From Anopheles merus (Eukaryota > Arthropoda > Insecta > Diptera > Culicidae): 64,000 nucleotides of DNA. The DNA lies in NCBI RefSeq assembly GCF_017562075.2, contig NC_054082.1, positions 2,474,550 to 2,538,549 on the forward strand, given 5' to 3'. Position numbers and translations under genes: made by a program. This document shows, one piece after another, positions 36,901-48,546 of the stretch. Every line of letters starts with the position of its first letter. Position 1 is the stretch's first letter. Under the pieces are notes generated by a model. It saw nothing but the letters and a program-made list of their open reading frames with translations. It searched no databases and was not told where the DNA came from.

Positions 36901-38503
36901 ACAAACGGTAGAAGAGTGTTTGCAACGTTAGAAATGCTATTTAATTCGTATTAAATGCTATCTAAAAACACATACCTGAATGAGCTACCTCGCGACAGAA
37001 CCCGTGCCTTGCGGCGTTGCACATTCTGCACAGCGGTGCAACGGAAAAAGCCATGATTCTCGACGCACTTTTTCCAAAAGTTTTTACACTCATTGCGTCC
37101 TTCGAAGAAAAATTCAACCGTGTCTTTATGGTACACCTGCAAACGAGAGCAAATGACAATGACCCCAAGGAATTAGTAAGCTGCTGGGGCACATGCGGGC
37201 GGGCGACTACTGTACGCACATAATTTTCGGGATGTAGTTTGATCAGGAAGCGCTTGCGTTTGAATGATATTTTGCGAATCTTCGCCCACGAGAAGGTATT
37301 GATCCGCGTAATGCCTTGAAAGACGGCAATACCCATGTGAGCAACGGCCAGATTCAACGGCACACCATCGTGGTCTTTGGCTGGGTGCATCTTCATGCCG
37401 TACAGCTCGCATCGTCGCGCAGTTTCTAGCAGATTTAGATCCGCTTCTGCCGGCGATTGACCCCTGTGAATGGGAAAGTTCCGTCGTTAGTAGTGACTCC
37501 ATTACACGTTGCCTCCACATACTTACACATGCTTCTTGTGGTTCTCCATAATTCTTCTCTGCATCGTATGATCTTGCTGTGGCACAAAGCGGTACGACGA
37601 CAAATAGGTGTGATCGGGATAGTCCTCCGCCGCATAATCTCCACAGGAAGCTGTAATGGAAATACAGAACACATTAAGTACCATTATTGCTGGGTGCCGA
37701 CTGCGTCTCCAGACAGCCGAACGAATAAATAGTAACACAACAGCAATGAATTACACTGCTACTATACCTTGCACAATGTAGCTTGCCATCAATGCTGCTG
37801 TATTGTCGTTGCATTGTAAGCTGCCAGTGGCAAGATCACGCTTCACTTGCAGGCAGAACAAGTAGCGCGTGTATTCTTCCTCCAGCTGCAGCGGATCGGG
37901 CGTGTAGAACTTGACGCAGAAGCGCAGCACTGGCTCTACCAGCGATAGCCCAACCTGCCGGTTCAGCGATTTCTCCAGGTCCAGCCAGTATTTGGTGCCG
38001 GATGGCGCTTCCTGATACTCCAGCCCGAAGTAATCAGCTTCCAGCAGATTTAACTGTCGGCACACTTGTTCGAATAGTACTTTCCCGGTGGCTTTAGCCT
38101 GCAGCAAAAAGAAGTAGCATTGCATCAGATAAGTTGGTAATTTATGGGCCTGTGACAATTATTCGTGTTAGGCGACATAAAGCATAGCTAATCGTTCCTT
38201 TTTTTGGTTCAGCTGATAACAACTGAAGAGTGTTGTTACAATAGCGCACTCTTCTATTCGATGGTTACAAACACTATTAACTGAAATGATCATTTAACAT
38301 ACCTGCACTTGAAACATGGTGACAGAGTCATCCAACATTTGGATGCGCACGGCCAGCTTCTTGCCGCCGCGGGAATGAGACGTCGACACTGTTCCGTCCA
38401 CACCGGACGGTGTGCTTAGCGAGTGGATCATCCTGGTGCCGGACAGTGTGCCGACGCCGGAGCTGCCACCACCGGCCGAAGGGCCCATCGAATCCAGCGA
38501 CAT
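15936..38503 (-). CDS. FARP-family FERM-RhoGEF-PH protein (whole locus, RhoGEF isoform)
   Basis: Orthologue of human FARP1/FARP2: a membrane-cytoskeleton adaptor whose DH domain activates Rho-family GTPases, with roles in axon and dendrite growth. Shared exons: 38503-38303, 38098-37768, 37650-37527, 37463-37220, 37136-36976, 36898-36824, 35357-35245, 34485-34159. They encode the FERM domain (from about residue 50) and the FERM-adjacent region; SFKRKRFLIKLHPE and SRGSSFRYSGKTQKQ match FARP closely. RhoGEF exons: 18170-17723, 17655-17461, 17388-16689, 16620-16463, 16381-16122, 16041-15936. All junctions are GT-AG and phase-compatible. Skipping the giant exon joins phase 1 to phase 1 and gives about 1,147 residues, but only after a one-base correction in exon 18170-17723. 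The start ATG at 38503 opens a Gly/Ser-rich leader. The symbol is by family; the insect gene may carry another name. Confidence 0.88.
18311..18350. repeat. CT/GA inverted repeat
   Basis: A GTCTCTCTCTCT tract at 18311-18322 is followed, after a short spacer, by a GAGA tract ending in GAC. The two arms can pair into a hairpin. Each arm also matches the GAGA-factor core. It lies in the intron just upstream of the first DH exon. Confidence 0.7.
20893..20908. repeat. (TA)8 microsatellite
   Basis: Eight pure TA units downstream of the giant-exon stop, likely within its 3' UTR. Confidence 0.85.
21074..33747 (-). CDS. giant FARP exon encoding a ~4,220-residue disordered tail
   Basis: One uninterrupted 12,674-base coding exon. 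The acceptor TCCTAG is at 33753-33748 and the stop TAA at 21076-21074. It enters in phase 1, matching the shared exon that ends at 34159. With the eight shared exons the total is exactly divisible by three and gives 4,749 residues: FERM plus FERM-adjacent region plus this tail. The tail has no recognisable folded domain. It is rich in Ser, Glu, Asp and Lys, with polyQ runs, several acidic blocks, a KSP repeat at 29825-29880, duplicated short motifs and an acidic C-terminus ending EQDNAV. The exon contains the stop for this isoform, so it would replace the RhoGEF half. An internal donor leading on to the DH exons cannot be excluded. Giant exons with disordered tails are known in ankyrin genes; I know of no description for FARP. 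Confidence 0.85.
21868..21900 (-). repeat. CAG repeat (polyglutamine) near the end of the giant exon
   Basis: Eleven consecutive GCT units on the plus strand encode a glutamine run preceded by MME and followed by HQRY. It is a pure triplet tract, so length polymorphism is likely. Confidence 0.9.
29825..29880 (-). repeat. KSP repeat in the giant exon
   Basis: Six SPK units in near-perfect tandem (KSPKSPKSPKSPKSPK) in a basic region of the tail. The pattern resembles neurofilament-heavy KSP repeats, which are targets of proline-directed kinases. Confidence 0.85.
32930..32982 (-). repeat. second polyglutamine tract of the giant exon
   Basis: A mixed CAA/CAG tract encoding Q runs broken by Leu (QLQQQLQQQQ), near the start of the tail. 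Codon mixing makes it less prone to slippage than the tract near the exon's end. Confidence 0.85.
35095..35120. repeat. (TG)13 microsatellite
   Basis: Thirteen pure TG units within the intron just downstream of the weak donor of the 113-base exon (in transcript orientation, a CA run). Confidence 0.9.
35245..35357 (-). CDS. 113-base cassette exon of the FARP gene
   Basis: Open sequence beginning SQSFRQGPLHSSNRSQSR, flanked by acceptor ACAAACAG and donor CCG/GTTTGT. Its 113 bases convert incoming phase 2 to outgoing phase 1, exactly what is needed between exon 36898-36824 and exon 34485-34159. The reading resembles the FARP linker after the FERM-adjacent region. The donor is weak (T at +3 and +4, not the usual RA), which suggests regulated inclusion. 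Confidence 0.75.
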
Positions 38504-39585
38504 TTTGAGCGTTGCTTGCTACTCGCACCACTACCAAACCGACGACTTGATCTTCTCTACTCCACTGCTTCTGCCACAAGCTGCTATTATTGTGTTGTTT
38601 GTCTAGTTCGTTTGTGGGTAATTTTTGGCACTGATTTCATTCGCACTTCCGCAGCTTCACGGACATTCTTCACGGAGCAAACAGAAATGAAAAACAAACA
38701 TCAGCCGGCAGCCGGGGTGATTCGAACCAAGCGCGCCACTGGATCTCACGCGGGCGCACTTGATCGAGGGGTGGGGGTGAAAACAAACACACCACAGCGC
38801 CCGTGTGTCGTTACGCGCGTTGTCGTGAGATGGTGTTCGTAACCGGGCAGGCTACACACACTTCAGACACAAACTACACAAACCAAACAAGCAAAACAAA
38901 CAAAGATCGCAGCACCGGTCGTGATTCTCGGCCCACAACTTCACAACTTATCGCAAATTCAATCGCACACAACAGATGATTCGATTATTCCATCACTGCT
39001 ACTGCACACGTAGCGCAGCGAAACGAAACTGATTGCTTCTAAAATTAACTCGTAATTTTGAATAACTTGCAGGACACGAAACAGAATCCGACGAGCTTAA
39101 TGGAACAACGGGGGCACGCAAAACAACGAGTTTGTTTGTGTTCTACGCGGTCGTAGCGCAACGTAATGCAACATAACCCGTACAATAACAGAGCATAATC
39201 TTAATAATTCACTTTTCCCTTCCGATTCCTAGCTCACTGGTGTGTTGTACTCGCTTATTCCCTCTTCCCTTACCGTATGATCTAAGGCTGCTACTGCAAC
39301 TAATATTCGTTGATACTGACTGATAGTGATGTGACTGTTATTATAGGTTGTGATTTTCTTATTCTTCAATTAGCTCTCGACGAGGAAAAATAACGCCCGA
39401 TCCGGCGACTCTAGCAGTGTGTTGCTTATGAAGCTTATGTACACTCCACGACTTCCATCGGTTCACACTACTGCTGCTGCTGCTTCTTCTTGAGCTGGTT
39501 GTTGCTTTTTTCGGTGATGAGGGCCGGCGAGGGTCGCGTTGCGCTGGTTCATTGTATCGCGTGTTTGTATTTGCCGTTTAGCGTC
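38304..39585 (-). other. 5' UTR sequence of the FARP gene and possible UTR exon
   Basis: Upstream of the start ATG (38503) the sequence is noncoding. A T-rich tract with a TGTAG acceptor at about 39590-39586 would let a single exon run from 39585 through the start codon to the donor at 38302, implying a further upstream first exon. This is inferred from one splice-like site only. The interval 38304-38503 is coding exon 1. Confidence 0.35.
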
Positions 39586-42500
39586 CTACAAAAAAAGACG
39601 TAAAAGTATTTAAAAACTCTTTTCTTCGGAACATTTTTTGCCAAACAGCAAGACAAAGATGCTGTTGTTATTCAACGCCATTATCTACAATCTTTTATAC
39701 TTCCACACGCAATATGGATACTCCCGGCTCCCTTTCTTCGCATCATTCGTCAGCTGCTGCAGCGATTAACTTCCGTCGTAATTGATATCAATTTAACTTG
39801 ATCAATTATAAACGCTATTTAGTTGCCCTTTGTTTCCACCAGCACTACCAGCACCACCAGTAGCACAGCGAAATGTTCAGAAAATGATGATTTATGCCGG
39901 GAGTTTCGCTGGAACTTGCTCCACTTCATCTCTTCCACCCAGACGCACACACACACGGGCCATTCTTTTCTAATTTATTACACATCAAACAATAAATCCC
40001 TCTTGCGTCGCCTTTATCGAACCACCCACGACCTTTTCCGTCTTTATGCTCCCCCCGTTCACCACGCATTCATGCATGACGACAAGTGTGCTGCATTTTC
40101 GCTGGTCCCCCCGCACTGCAACAATTGTCCGTTCGTATCGTTGTTGGAGGGATTTGCAATGTGGTGAGTAAGTGCTGGAAGAACAGATCGACTGAAAGAC
40201 CGCGTTTTAAATAGAAGGCATCTCTCCTGGGTGGAAAACAACAAAGAACGTCACACTGGGATGCCTCAGCTCCTCACGCCCGGTGCTATATCGGGGAGCC
40301 AGTGCTGTTACCCCCATTATGCCACACGCCAGTGAGTAACGTACGGCATTGGTCGCGTTCAACGTACGCCACCACAGCGTCGTAGGTTCCGGAGAACGAC
40401 AAACAGGCGCGTTCAAAGTCAGTCAACCAACCGAGGGGGTACAACGCATCCAAGCGCAAAGATGGTGTGTGTGCCCGTGTGTGTGTGTGCGTAAATAAAC
40501 ATTCCGGTTTCAGGGGCTTGTGAAAAACACTGAACATACGCAACGGGATCGCACCAGTGCGCGAGTGCAGCATACGCATCGCGCCTCACGACCGCGTTTG
40601 TCGATCCCATTTATAGGCATACAGCCAGTTTTAATTTTAATGCGGGAACTATGTGACTTCTGGAAGTTCCTGCAGCGTTGACTCACAGTGCGTTACTTCT
40701 TACGTACCGCGGTTCTTTCTCTGGCAAGCATTTCTCCGCTTTACCACACACACCGACAGAACGCGCAGAAATAAACACGCTGTCGGTCAAAAAGGACCAG
40801 CACAAATCCATAAAACGCACATCACGCAGCGAATTCTCCATCTGTCCCAACGCAACGCTGTTGCGTGGTGGTGCTATGTGCAACCACGAACATAATCGGG
40901 TAAATTGTGCAAAACAACCCAGCAGCACCGGATGACGACGAGGAACACTCCGGCCCAACCTTTTCCCATGGCTCCCCACCGCATCACCTCTGGGGGGAAA
41001 ACAACATTCTCCGCCCCCAAACAACCCGCCAACGAAACCAGATCCATTTTCCACCACCATCGCTGCGCCCCGGTTTTGCTTGACTTTGTATGGTTTCTTT
41101 GGCCAAGCCGTTGGGCCGTACACGAGAAGGTCGTCTTTATGGCAAAGTAATCTTCTAACAAGAAGCGGCATACGGAGGAGGCAAAAAAAACCAACGGCGT
41201 ATGAAAAGCACACACACACATTCCCTTGGCAAATAAAACCCAACGGGAAACGACGACGACGATGGCGGCGGAGAGAGCATTGCAAGTAAACAGAACGGAA
41301 AAAACGACACAAACGGTGATTATACGGCAGCAACAGAAGCTGATTGCCGCAATTGGACGATGGACGACGACGACAACGGTGACGATGACGTTCTAGCACC
41401 AGGCTAGAAATGAAAAGCGAGTTTTCCACTGGCAAACAAACCCCTCCGGCCGTCTGTCTAGTGACCATTTATGTGTTTGTGTTGTATGGACTGCCGGGAA
41501 GGGAACTAAAAAGAGACACAAAAGAATGAACGCAGACTAAAGGCCTCTAGCAGCCGCAGCTTCTCGGAACCGTTGAAGCTTAGATGCGATACATTACCAT
41601 CACGAAAGGGTCTTGAAATATTTAATCACACTTCCCCCCCCCCAGATGGTTGATTGCAAAAGCATCAGCACGGGTTCGGTTGTGGCCGCTGCTGCAGCCG
41701 AAGGCATCATCACAGCCCATATGGATCATCGATCTGGCGCGCCCGGGTTCACGTTTTCGTTTTCCTCTTCTGTCTTCTGAGCGGTTGCCACACCACAGCA
41801 AAAACTTTCCGTCGCAGCAGACCACTGCTCACCAGAGACTCATAAAACATAAACATAATGGTAGTAAAACACTTCTGCCGCTCCTTGCCTTTGCGTACAA
41901 TATTGCTGGCCACAACTCGAACTCGAGCCATAATCCAGCAGCGCAAGAAGGAAAAGCGCCACTCAGTGGGGATGAGATGGTTCCATGTTTGCATTGGACC
42001 ATGGCAGACGCTGGTCCACAGCAAATTTGTCCCTTTACATACATTTTACATCCCAATTTGCCAACTCCCAGCGGCGTCAGTGAGTGTGTATTACGTGGAC
42101 GTGGTATTATCGAACGTGCTCTAGGATCGGCAACAAACACACGGTCCGCCCTCTTCTCTATGCATATTAAGCTGAAGAGGTCTCTCGATGGGCCACTAAA
42201 AAGGAAAGCTTTCGAAGGATTTGTGCTGATAAAGGGAATGATAGTTTCTCTTACCACAACCTCTCACACCTCACTCTCCCCGTCCGCGCACTCTATGCAC
42301 AAGATGCCTCGCTCTAATCAGTGGCCTTCGAGTGAACCAACAAGCCAACAAGTCTGTGGTGCAAATTGCAAACAATTGGTTCGTCAATTTGCTGACTCGG
42401 CGCTGCTAAATTTATCGCCATACAAAGACCGCACGGGATATGGGTGGTTTTGTTCGTCTCGACGGCCTTTTATTAGGTGTGTGAGAGGTGTTTGTGCACT

Positions 42501-45323
42501 TTCCGTATCATCTCAAATTGATACGCCAAGTCAATTTGTCTCCGCTAGAGGACGGTGGATCTAGCGGAGAGGAAGAACTAGAGGTGCTAAAGAGTTACTA
42601 CTTGGCCTACCGTCGATCTTACCTTCAATCCACTGCCCGTCAAGCACAACACAAATCAGCAGCGAAGGTGACGTCCGCGTACCTTTCAGATGATTTCCTC
42701 TTTTGCTCTAGGGCAAACTGCCTCACCAGCTCACCAGCGCCACACACACACACACCCCAGGCCCGAAACTAGGTCACAAACCCCCCCGCAAGCGCACACA
42801 ATTTATTATTTACCATCGCAAGGACCATCTATTTCTTCGCGGGCACATCTCTCGTTGGGCTCTGGGCTCTCGTTGCCTCCCATTTTGAGCCTCCAACAAG
42901 CGCGGAAAGAGCACGAGAGCGAGGAGCAGCTTTCACTTGGAGAGAACTTTACGCGATCGCAATTTCCTACGCGGAGATGGGCGCTTATTCTAATCAAAGT
43001 GTGCTCCGCTAAATAAGAAATGAGCAGCTGAATAGTTAAACTTTTCTTACAAAACTTATGCCATGCAGCACTGCGTTGAGCCACCAGGGGCGAAAAGGGC
43101 GTCCGTTATTCGGGGCGAGTTTCTTGGCAGCATCAGCGACCGATGCTGACGACCTGGGGCGACCTGGTACGATGACTACTCCCGAAGAAAAACTTCCGCT
43201 CCCAGACGTACCTCCTCTTTCGGCAGCATGCCAGCCAACTCGAGCACTGACTGCGCACACGCATTCCAAAAGGACACAACCTACTATCGGGACATGGGTG
43301 TGTGTGTGTGTGTATGTTAGTGCGTGGCTGAGCTTGGGGAGGAAGGGATGCGAGCACAGGATATCCGTTTGCTTATTTATCATTCACGATTCATTGCCCG
43401 GAGATGAAAAACCCTTTTTCAACACTCCAAACGGGTAAACACACACAAACACACACGCGCGCTCGTCTCTGGAAATTGTCAGCTTATCAACAAATCAGCC
43501 TACTTTGCAGTCCTTCCTAACGTATGTCGCCTCGGTGTGTGTGAGTGTGTGCATGTTTTTTCCCGAGCACAGGAGAGTGTCCTTTCACACTCTTGCTCTC
43601 TCTATCTAACTTTCTCTCCCTTGCTGTCGTATGACACACATTTGCCAGGACTGCTGGTGAGGTTCGTTTCCGTGTTGTCCTATCCGCACCCCGTCCCCGC
43701 CACCCAACGGCATGTTCGGATAGGTTCGGGAAAATCTAGGCTAGGGGTCAATATAATCAAACCTCCCGTCACCGAAGAGACGACGATTGGTGATGGGGGG
43801 AGGGAGAAGGTAAGTCGCGACGACAGCCAGTCTCCGGCCAACTACGATTGTCACAATTGTGTTTGCATAGAAAAATTACTAGGTCAAGCGAGTGTTCCAC
43901 CCATCCACCACCCACCTGCCAGTGCAGGTGAGCAAGAACACAGAGCCATTTCCCAATTCCGCTCACGTACTGCACGTAATGTGTGGTGCCTGCCCTTCCG
44001 TATTGATCTTCCCCCGTTTTGGTGCATGTGCTCGTGGAGGGGAGGATTGGGGGATGTCACCACAATCTAATTTGCCCCTTGGGTAATCGGCCAACCCCCT
44101 TCCTCCTCTGCTGCCTGAAGCTGTTCCTCACGCACAAACACACCAATTACCTGGGTGCCCCTTTATCGCGTACTCATTCGCTCATCATTTTTATCACCTC
44201 GTAAGCCTTTCCACACACACACAAACACACACACAAGGCCACATTAACCGTTCTGGAATTAAAATCACCACCAAACCCCGTATGGGCTCCTCTATCTTTG
44301 GGCCGCGATAACGCGCTACCGTCATCTTCATCCGCATTCGTCGCCGTAGTCGTCGTCACAACCACGCAAATGCCTTTTCGAGGGTGTTCTTCTTCGCCAA
44401 CCAAGCCCTGTTTTTTTCTTTTCTTCTACTTCGTGTTAACACCCCGTGAAAAACCTGCCCTAACCGATGGCAACCGTTTCTCCTTTGCCAGCCGCTTTTT
44501 CACACCAATCCACACACTGACGACACACGCGGCACGGAAAGATTTGCAATTATTGCTTTACAATGCTGCTAATTACAACCATTCGGTACGATTTCATGTT
44601 TTTCAGCAGCCTCCCCCCAGCCCCTCGCAGGCTGTCGCGTTGTATGTATGGGAATGTGTCAGTAAACGACACATTCGGAGGAGGAAGGAGGGTGGAAAAC
44701 ATGACATGTTTTAGTCTCGCGTCCGCTTTCTACCGATTTTTCACCAAAGTTTTCATGCCGCAGCGCTACAACTTACATTTTAGCAACACTTTTTCGCCAC
44801 GGAATGACGCGCCCACTTTTCACGACTGATTTTTCTGACCGTAATGAAGGCAGGTACGTCCACGGCCCTTTTTCTCGCACCAACACACACACACACACAT
44901 ACACACAGGCGAGTGACTTTTGACAGCGCTGTGTACGAGTGTGGAGAGTCGAGGTGCGCTCGTGGAGACTTTTCGTGGCAGGCAATTTTGACAGGTCAGC
45001 GCAGTGCGTAATTGCTGGCAAAAGCCGTTTGAGTGGGAAAATACAACTGCAGAATCATTTTAAAGTCTTCTTATTTTAAATGAATTTCTATTTCATGTCC
45101 CAGTCTTTATTTCACACGGTGCTGCAATTTATACATGCTTATCGAGAAAGGTAGGAATTCATTAAATAACATACGCAACAGAAGATATAACCTCGACAAA
45201 GATGCAAATTCTACATGAAGCAACATTTTCGCAACATTAAATTACTAAAAACACCACATTCAATACAGGACATTCGCATCTTATAATTTATTCCATTAAA
45301 ATAACTTCTCCTTCACAAACATT
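39586..45323. other. noncoding flank between FARP and RFC1
   Basis: No gene is supported. The sequence is moderately GC-rich with many CA/TG microsatellites (for example near 39945, 40475, 41210, 42748, 43297, 44213 and 44883) and homopolymer C runs at about 41632-41643. It may hold a distal FARP promoter and first exon. The RFC1 3' UTR is at the right edge, with reverse AATAAA signals at 45106-45111 and 45287-45292. Confidence 0.5.
44883..44899. repeat. (AC)n microsatellite
   Basis: About eight AC units followed by a second short ACACAC stretch after one interruption. Confidence 0.85.
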
Positions 45324-48300
45324 TCACTTTTTCTTACCCTTTGCTCCGCCGGCCTTCGCAGTGCTGGCCTTCGAGGTGCTGGCCTTGCTGGATGCTGCCG
45401 AAGTCGACCCTGCCGCTGGCTTTTTCTTTATTTTGATGAACGCATTATCGTCGATGTTTTCTTCCTTTTCCTCTTCGTCCGATTCGACCTGCGTTGCGCC
45501 GCCCTGTTCGCCTTCCTCCCCGTACAGACCGTCCATCTCGTCCTGGCCAGCATCGTGCACCTTCTTTTTAACCGTTGCCATTGCCGAATACGAATACGGA
45601 CCAATCGCCTTGTTGTAGGCACGGGTCAGCGCGGCCTTTACCTTCCCGTCGACCGAATCCAGCGGGCTCTTGCGTTTCGGCCACGTGCTCAGCTCCACCA
45701 GCGAGTCGATGTCTTCACGCAGCAGACGATATTCCTTGATTACTTCCAGCGAATCGTGCACGCCCTCTGCACCACGATGCTGCAACGGCTGCACAATCGA
45801 GCGCAGCAAATGCGGCGCATAGTCCAACCGTATAGCCTGCCTCGAACCAGATGTGGCCACTCTCGTGTGATCGTGTATTTCTTGTGCCAGGCGTTTGCGT
45901 TTCATCGACTTTGAATTTTTCCCCAACCAGCCCGGGAAGTTGATCTGGCCGGTAAAGTGTCCCTCCATGAACTCGCCCGGCATCACCGAGCTGAACATCG
46001 CCTGCACCGGAAGCAGCGACCAGGCCATGTTCGATCGAATCCGACGCTCCACCATATCGCCCCGACTCAAACTGTCCGCCGTCAGGGCAATCCGGTCCAG
46101 CCACTCCGTTCTCGGCGCCTTCGGTTGGACCTTGAGGTAGTTCTCCTGCACAAACAGGGGCGCAATGTTGTAATCGTGGAAAAACAGGTCCGCCTTATCG
46201 TTCAGCGTCATGTGCTTATGATCCTCGGCAGAGAACACCTTCCGAATGACGTCCCACGGACCGATCTTAATGTCTTTCTTGGCGGAGTCCGCTTGCTTCT
46301 TGGCCGAGTCCACCGACAACGAGGCGGCCATCGATTTCCCGGCACTGTACAGCGCCAGGTGGTTTAACGTTTGCCGCACATCACCCCCCGTCCCGGCAAT
46401 GATCTCCTCCAGTACGCCCGGAGACAGCTTTAGCTGCTCCTTGAAACAGACCGACATCATGGCTCCCTTGATTTGTTCCACCCGTGGCCGATTGAAGCGC
46501 AAATCAAAACAATAATTGACCAGCGATCTTATCTTCGGATGGTTGCGATCATTGCACATGCAAATGACCGGAATATGGCTCTCCTTTATCAACGCGATCA
46601 GCTCCTGCATACCGCCGCGATCCTCGTTACCAGCCATACCGTCCACTTCGTCCATCAGCAGCACGTGCTTGCTCGACACCTTTTCGCTTCTGCCACCGAA
46701 ATAGCCGGCCAAAGACTTGCTGTTCAACAGCTCCGACACCTCTTCCTTCAGCAGCCGTTTGCTACGCGTGTCCGATGCATTGAACTCTACCGTGTCGAAT
46801 CCCAGCTCTTTGCAGACCAACGTAGCTGTAGTTGTTTTACCCACTCCCGGTGGCCCAGAGAGTAATGCCGCTTTAAACGCTGCTCCCGAGTCATTCTTCG
46901 CCCATGGATTTGGCTTGGCGTGCTTCTTCGTGCCGTCGTTGTTCTTGTACCAGCTGGAAAGCCACACGGTTAGCCGTTGGACGTTACTATTAGCGCCCAT
47001 CTGGCCGATGATCTGCTTCGTGCTGGAGGGTTTATACTTTTCCACCCAGGCCATGTTGTCCACGCTTTTGATGTCTTTTTGGTAGTCGGATAGTTCACGC
47101 TTTACTGTGGTTGAGGGTTCCAGCTTACGGGGAGATGTTTTGGCTCCGTCCGATGGTTGCTTGGACGGTGACTTTTCCACCTTTACTTTTACCGCTTCCT
47201 TCGAATGTTCCGATTTACGCTCCACGGTCGCTTTACCAGGTGAACGTCCTTTCGACGATTCTGTTTTGAGTTCTTTCGGTGATTTCCGAGGAGATGGTTC
47301 CGTTTTAATTTTCTTTACCTCTTTTTCTTCCTTTGGCGATTCTTTCCGTTTCGAGCTACTGCTGCTGCCACCGGCACTTTCTGCCTCCTTGGTCGAGCTG
47401 CTCTTTTTCAACGGCTTCTGACCAGATTTCACCCGAATCAAGTCCAACAGTTCATCTTCACTCAGCGTCACGATGCCGAGCTCTTCCGCCTGAGCTATCT
47501 TTTTCGGGCCGGCATCATCTCCCACGACCATGTGAGTGCATTTCTTCGACACTGCGCCAACGACCTTGCCACCCAGATCCTTAATCACCTGTGCACATTC
47601 GTCCCGCTCCATCGACTCCAGCACGCCCGTTATGACGAACTGCAAACCCTGCAGACAGTTTGGCTTGCCTTCGGGAATCTCCTTCGAGCCCGGATTGGCC
47701 GGACCCTGGCGGTTTTTGAACTTTTGATACAAAATCGCCGACATTCGCTTGCGTTCGTGGCGCTCCTCGTCGGTAAGAATGGATTCGTTCGGATCTTTAT
47801 AGTCCGCAGCATCACTATCGCTCTTTTTCTTAGCTTTGCTGCTGGCTTTCTCACTGCTCGGGGAGGATGATTGTTGCTCAACCGATTTTTGTTTCACTGG
47901 GCTTTTCTTCGGCATCGTCGAACGCTCTTCGCTCATCTCCCGCTTGACTGGCTTGCTCTCGGGCGGTGTCGCTTTGGGCTTTTCCGGCGTGCGTTTTTCG
48001 CTTCGTTCGTTACCGTTACGATCTTTTCTGGCCATTTTCTTGTCCGGCTGCGGCGTCACTGGAATGACCTCATCGTCGTCCAGCTCCTCCAGCTTCACCT
48101 GCTCCACCGGTTCGAGCGTTTTCTTCTTAGGAATCTTGGGCAATTCGACGCGCTTCACCGGTGCCGAGCTAAACACATCCGCCACATTTACTGGTTTCAA
48201 CTTTTCCGGCTTGGGTTTGGTACTTTCGTGCTTTCCCTTTGCCGGACTCTTTTCCTCGTCGTCGGATTCAATAACACGCCGTTTCTTCACCGCACCGGTA

Positions 48301-48546
48301 CTGGATGGGCTATTCTGTTCGGGTTTTTTCGATGACCGGCTGGGTGAGGCTTTGGTTTCATCTTCATCATCGCTAATTATTACGGCCTTTCTTTTGACGG
48401 TGGGCGTTTTAGCCGGTTCGGGTGCTTTGGCCGGTTTCGCAGCCGATCCTCCGCGGCCAAAAAATGCTCGAATGTCCTGCAGATACACTACCGGTTAGGG
48501 AGCGATATTACAGGTGCAATGTGCATGTTATACTCACCATTGACAT
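45324..48546 (-). CDS. replication factor C large subunit
   Basis: RFC1 (Gnf1 in Drosophila) is the large subunit of the pentameric clamp loader that opens PCNA and loads it at primer-template junctions. Exon 1 contributes only nine coding bases (48546-48538, MSM); after a 61-base intron, exon 2 (48476-45324) encodes the rest, 1,053 residues in all. The spliced N-terminus, MSMDIRAFFG, restores the conserved RFC1 PCNA-binding motif; human RFC1 begins MDIRKFFG. A long charged linker precedes a BRCT domain (about residues 275-350). The AAA+ core has Walker A GPPGVGKT (about 544-551) and Walker B LLMDEVDG (about 609-616). In this subunit the box reads DEVD, as in other RFC1 proteins. The C-terminal RFC1 domain and a Lys/Ala/Ser-rich tail follow. 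A TAT-rich leader reading (MYLQ) at the exon edge is intronic. Confidence 0.96.

Noticed and set aside
41650..42564. 304-codon plus-strand open frame in the FARP-RFC1 flank
   Set aside because: It is long for noncoding DNA, but it opens with TTG rather than ATG, composition looks random (Ser/Arg/Pro/His), several minus-strand frames are also open across it, and no domain is recognisable.
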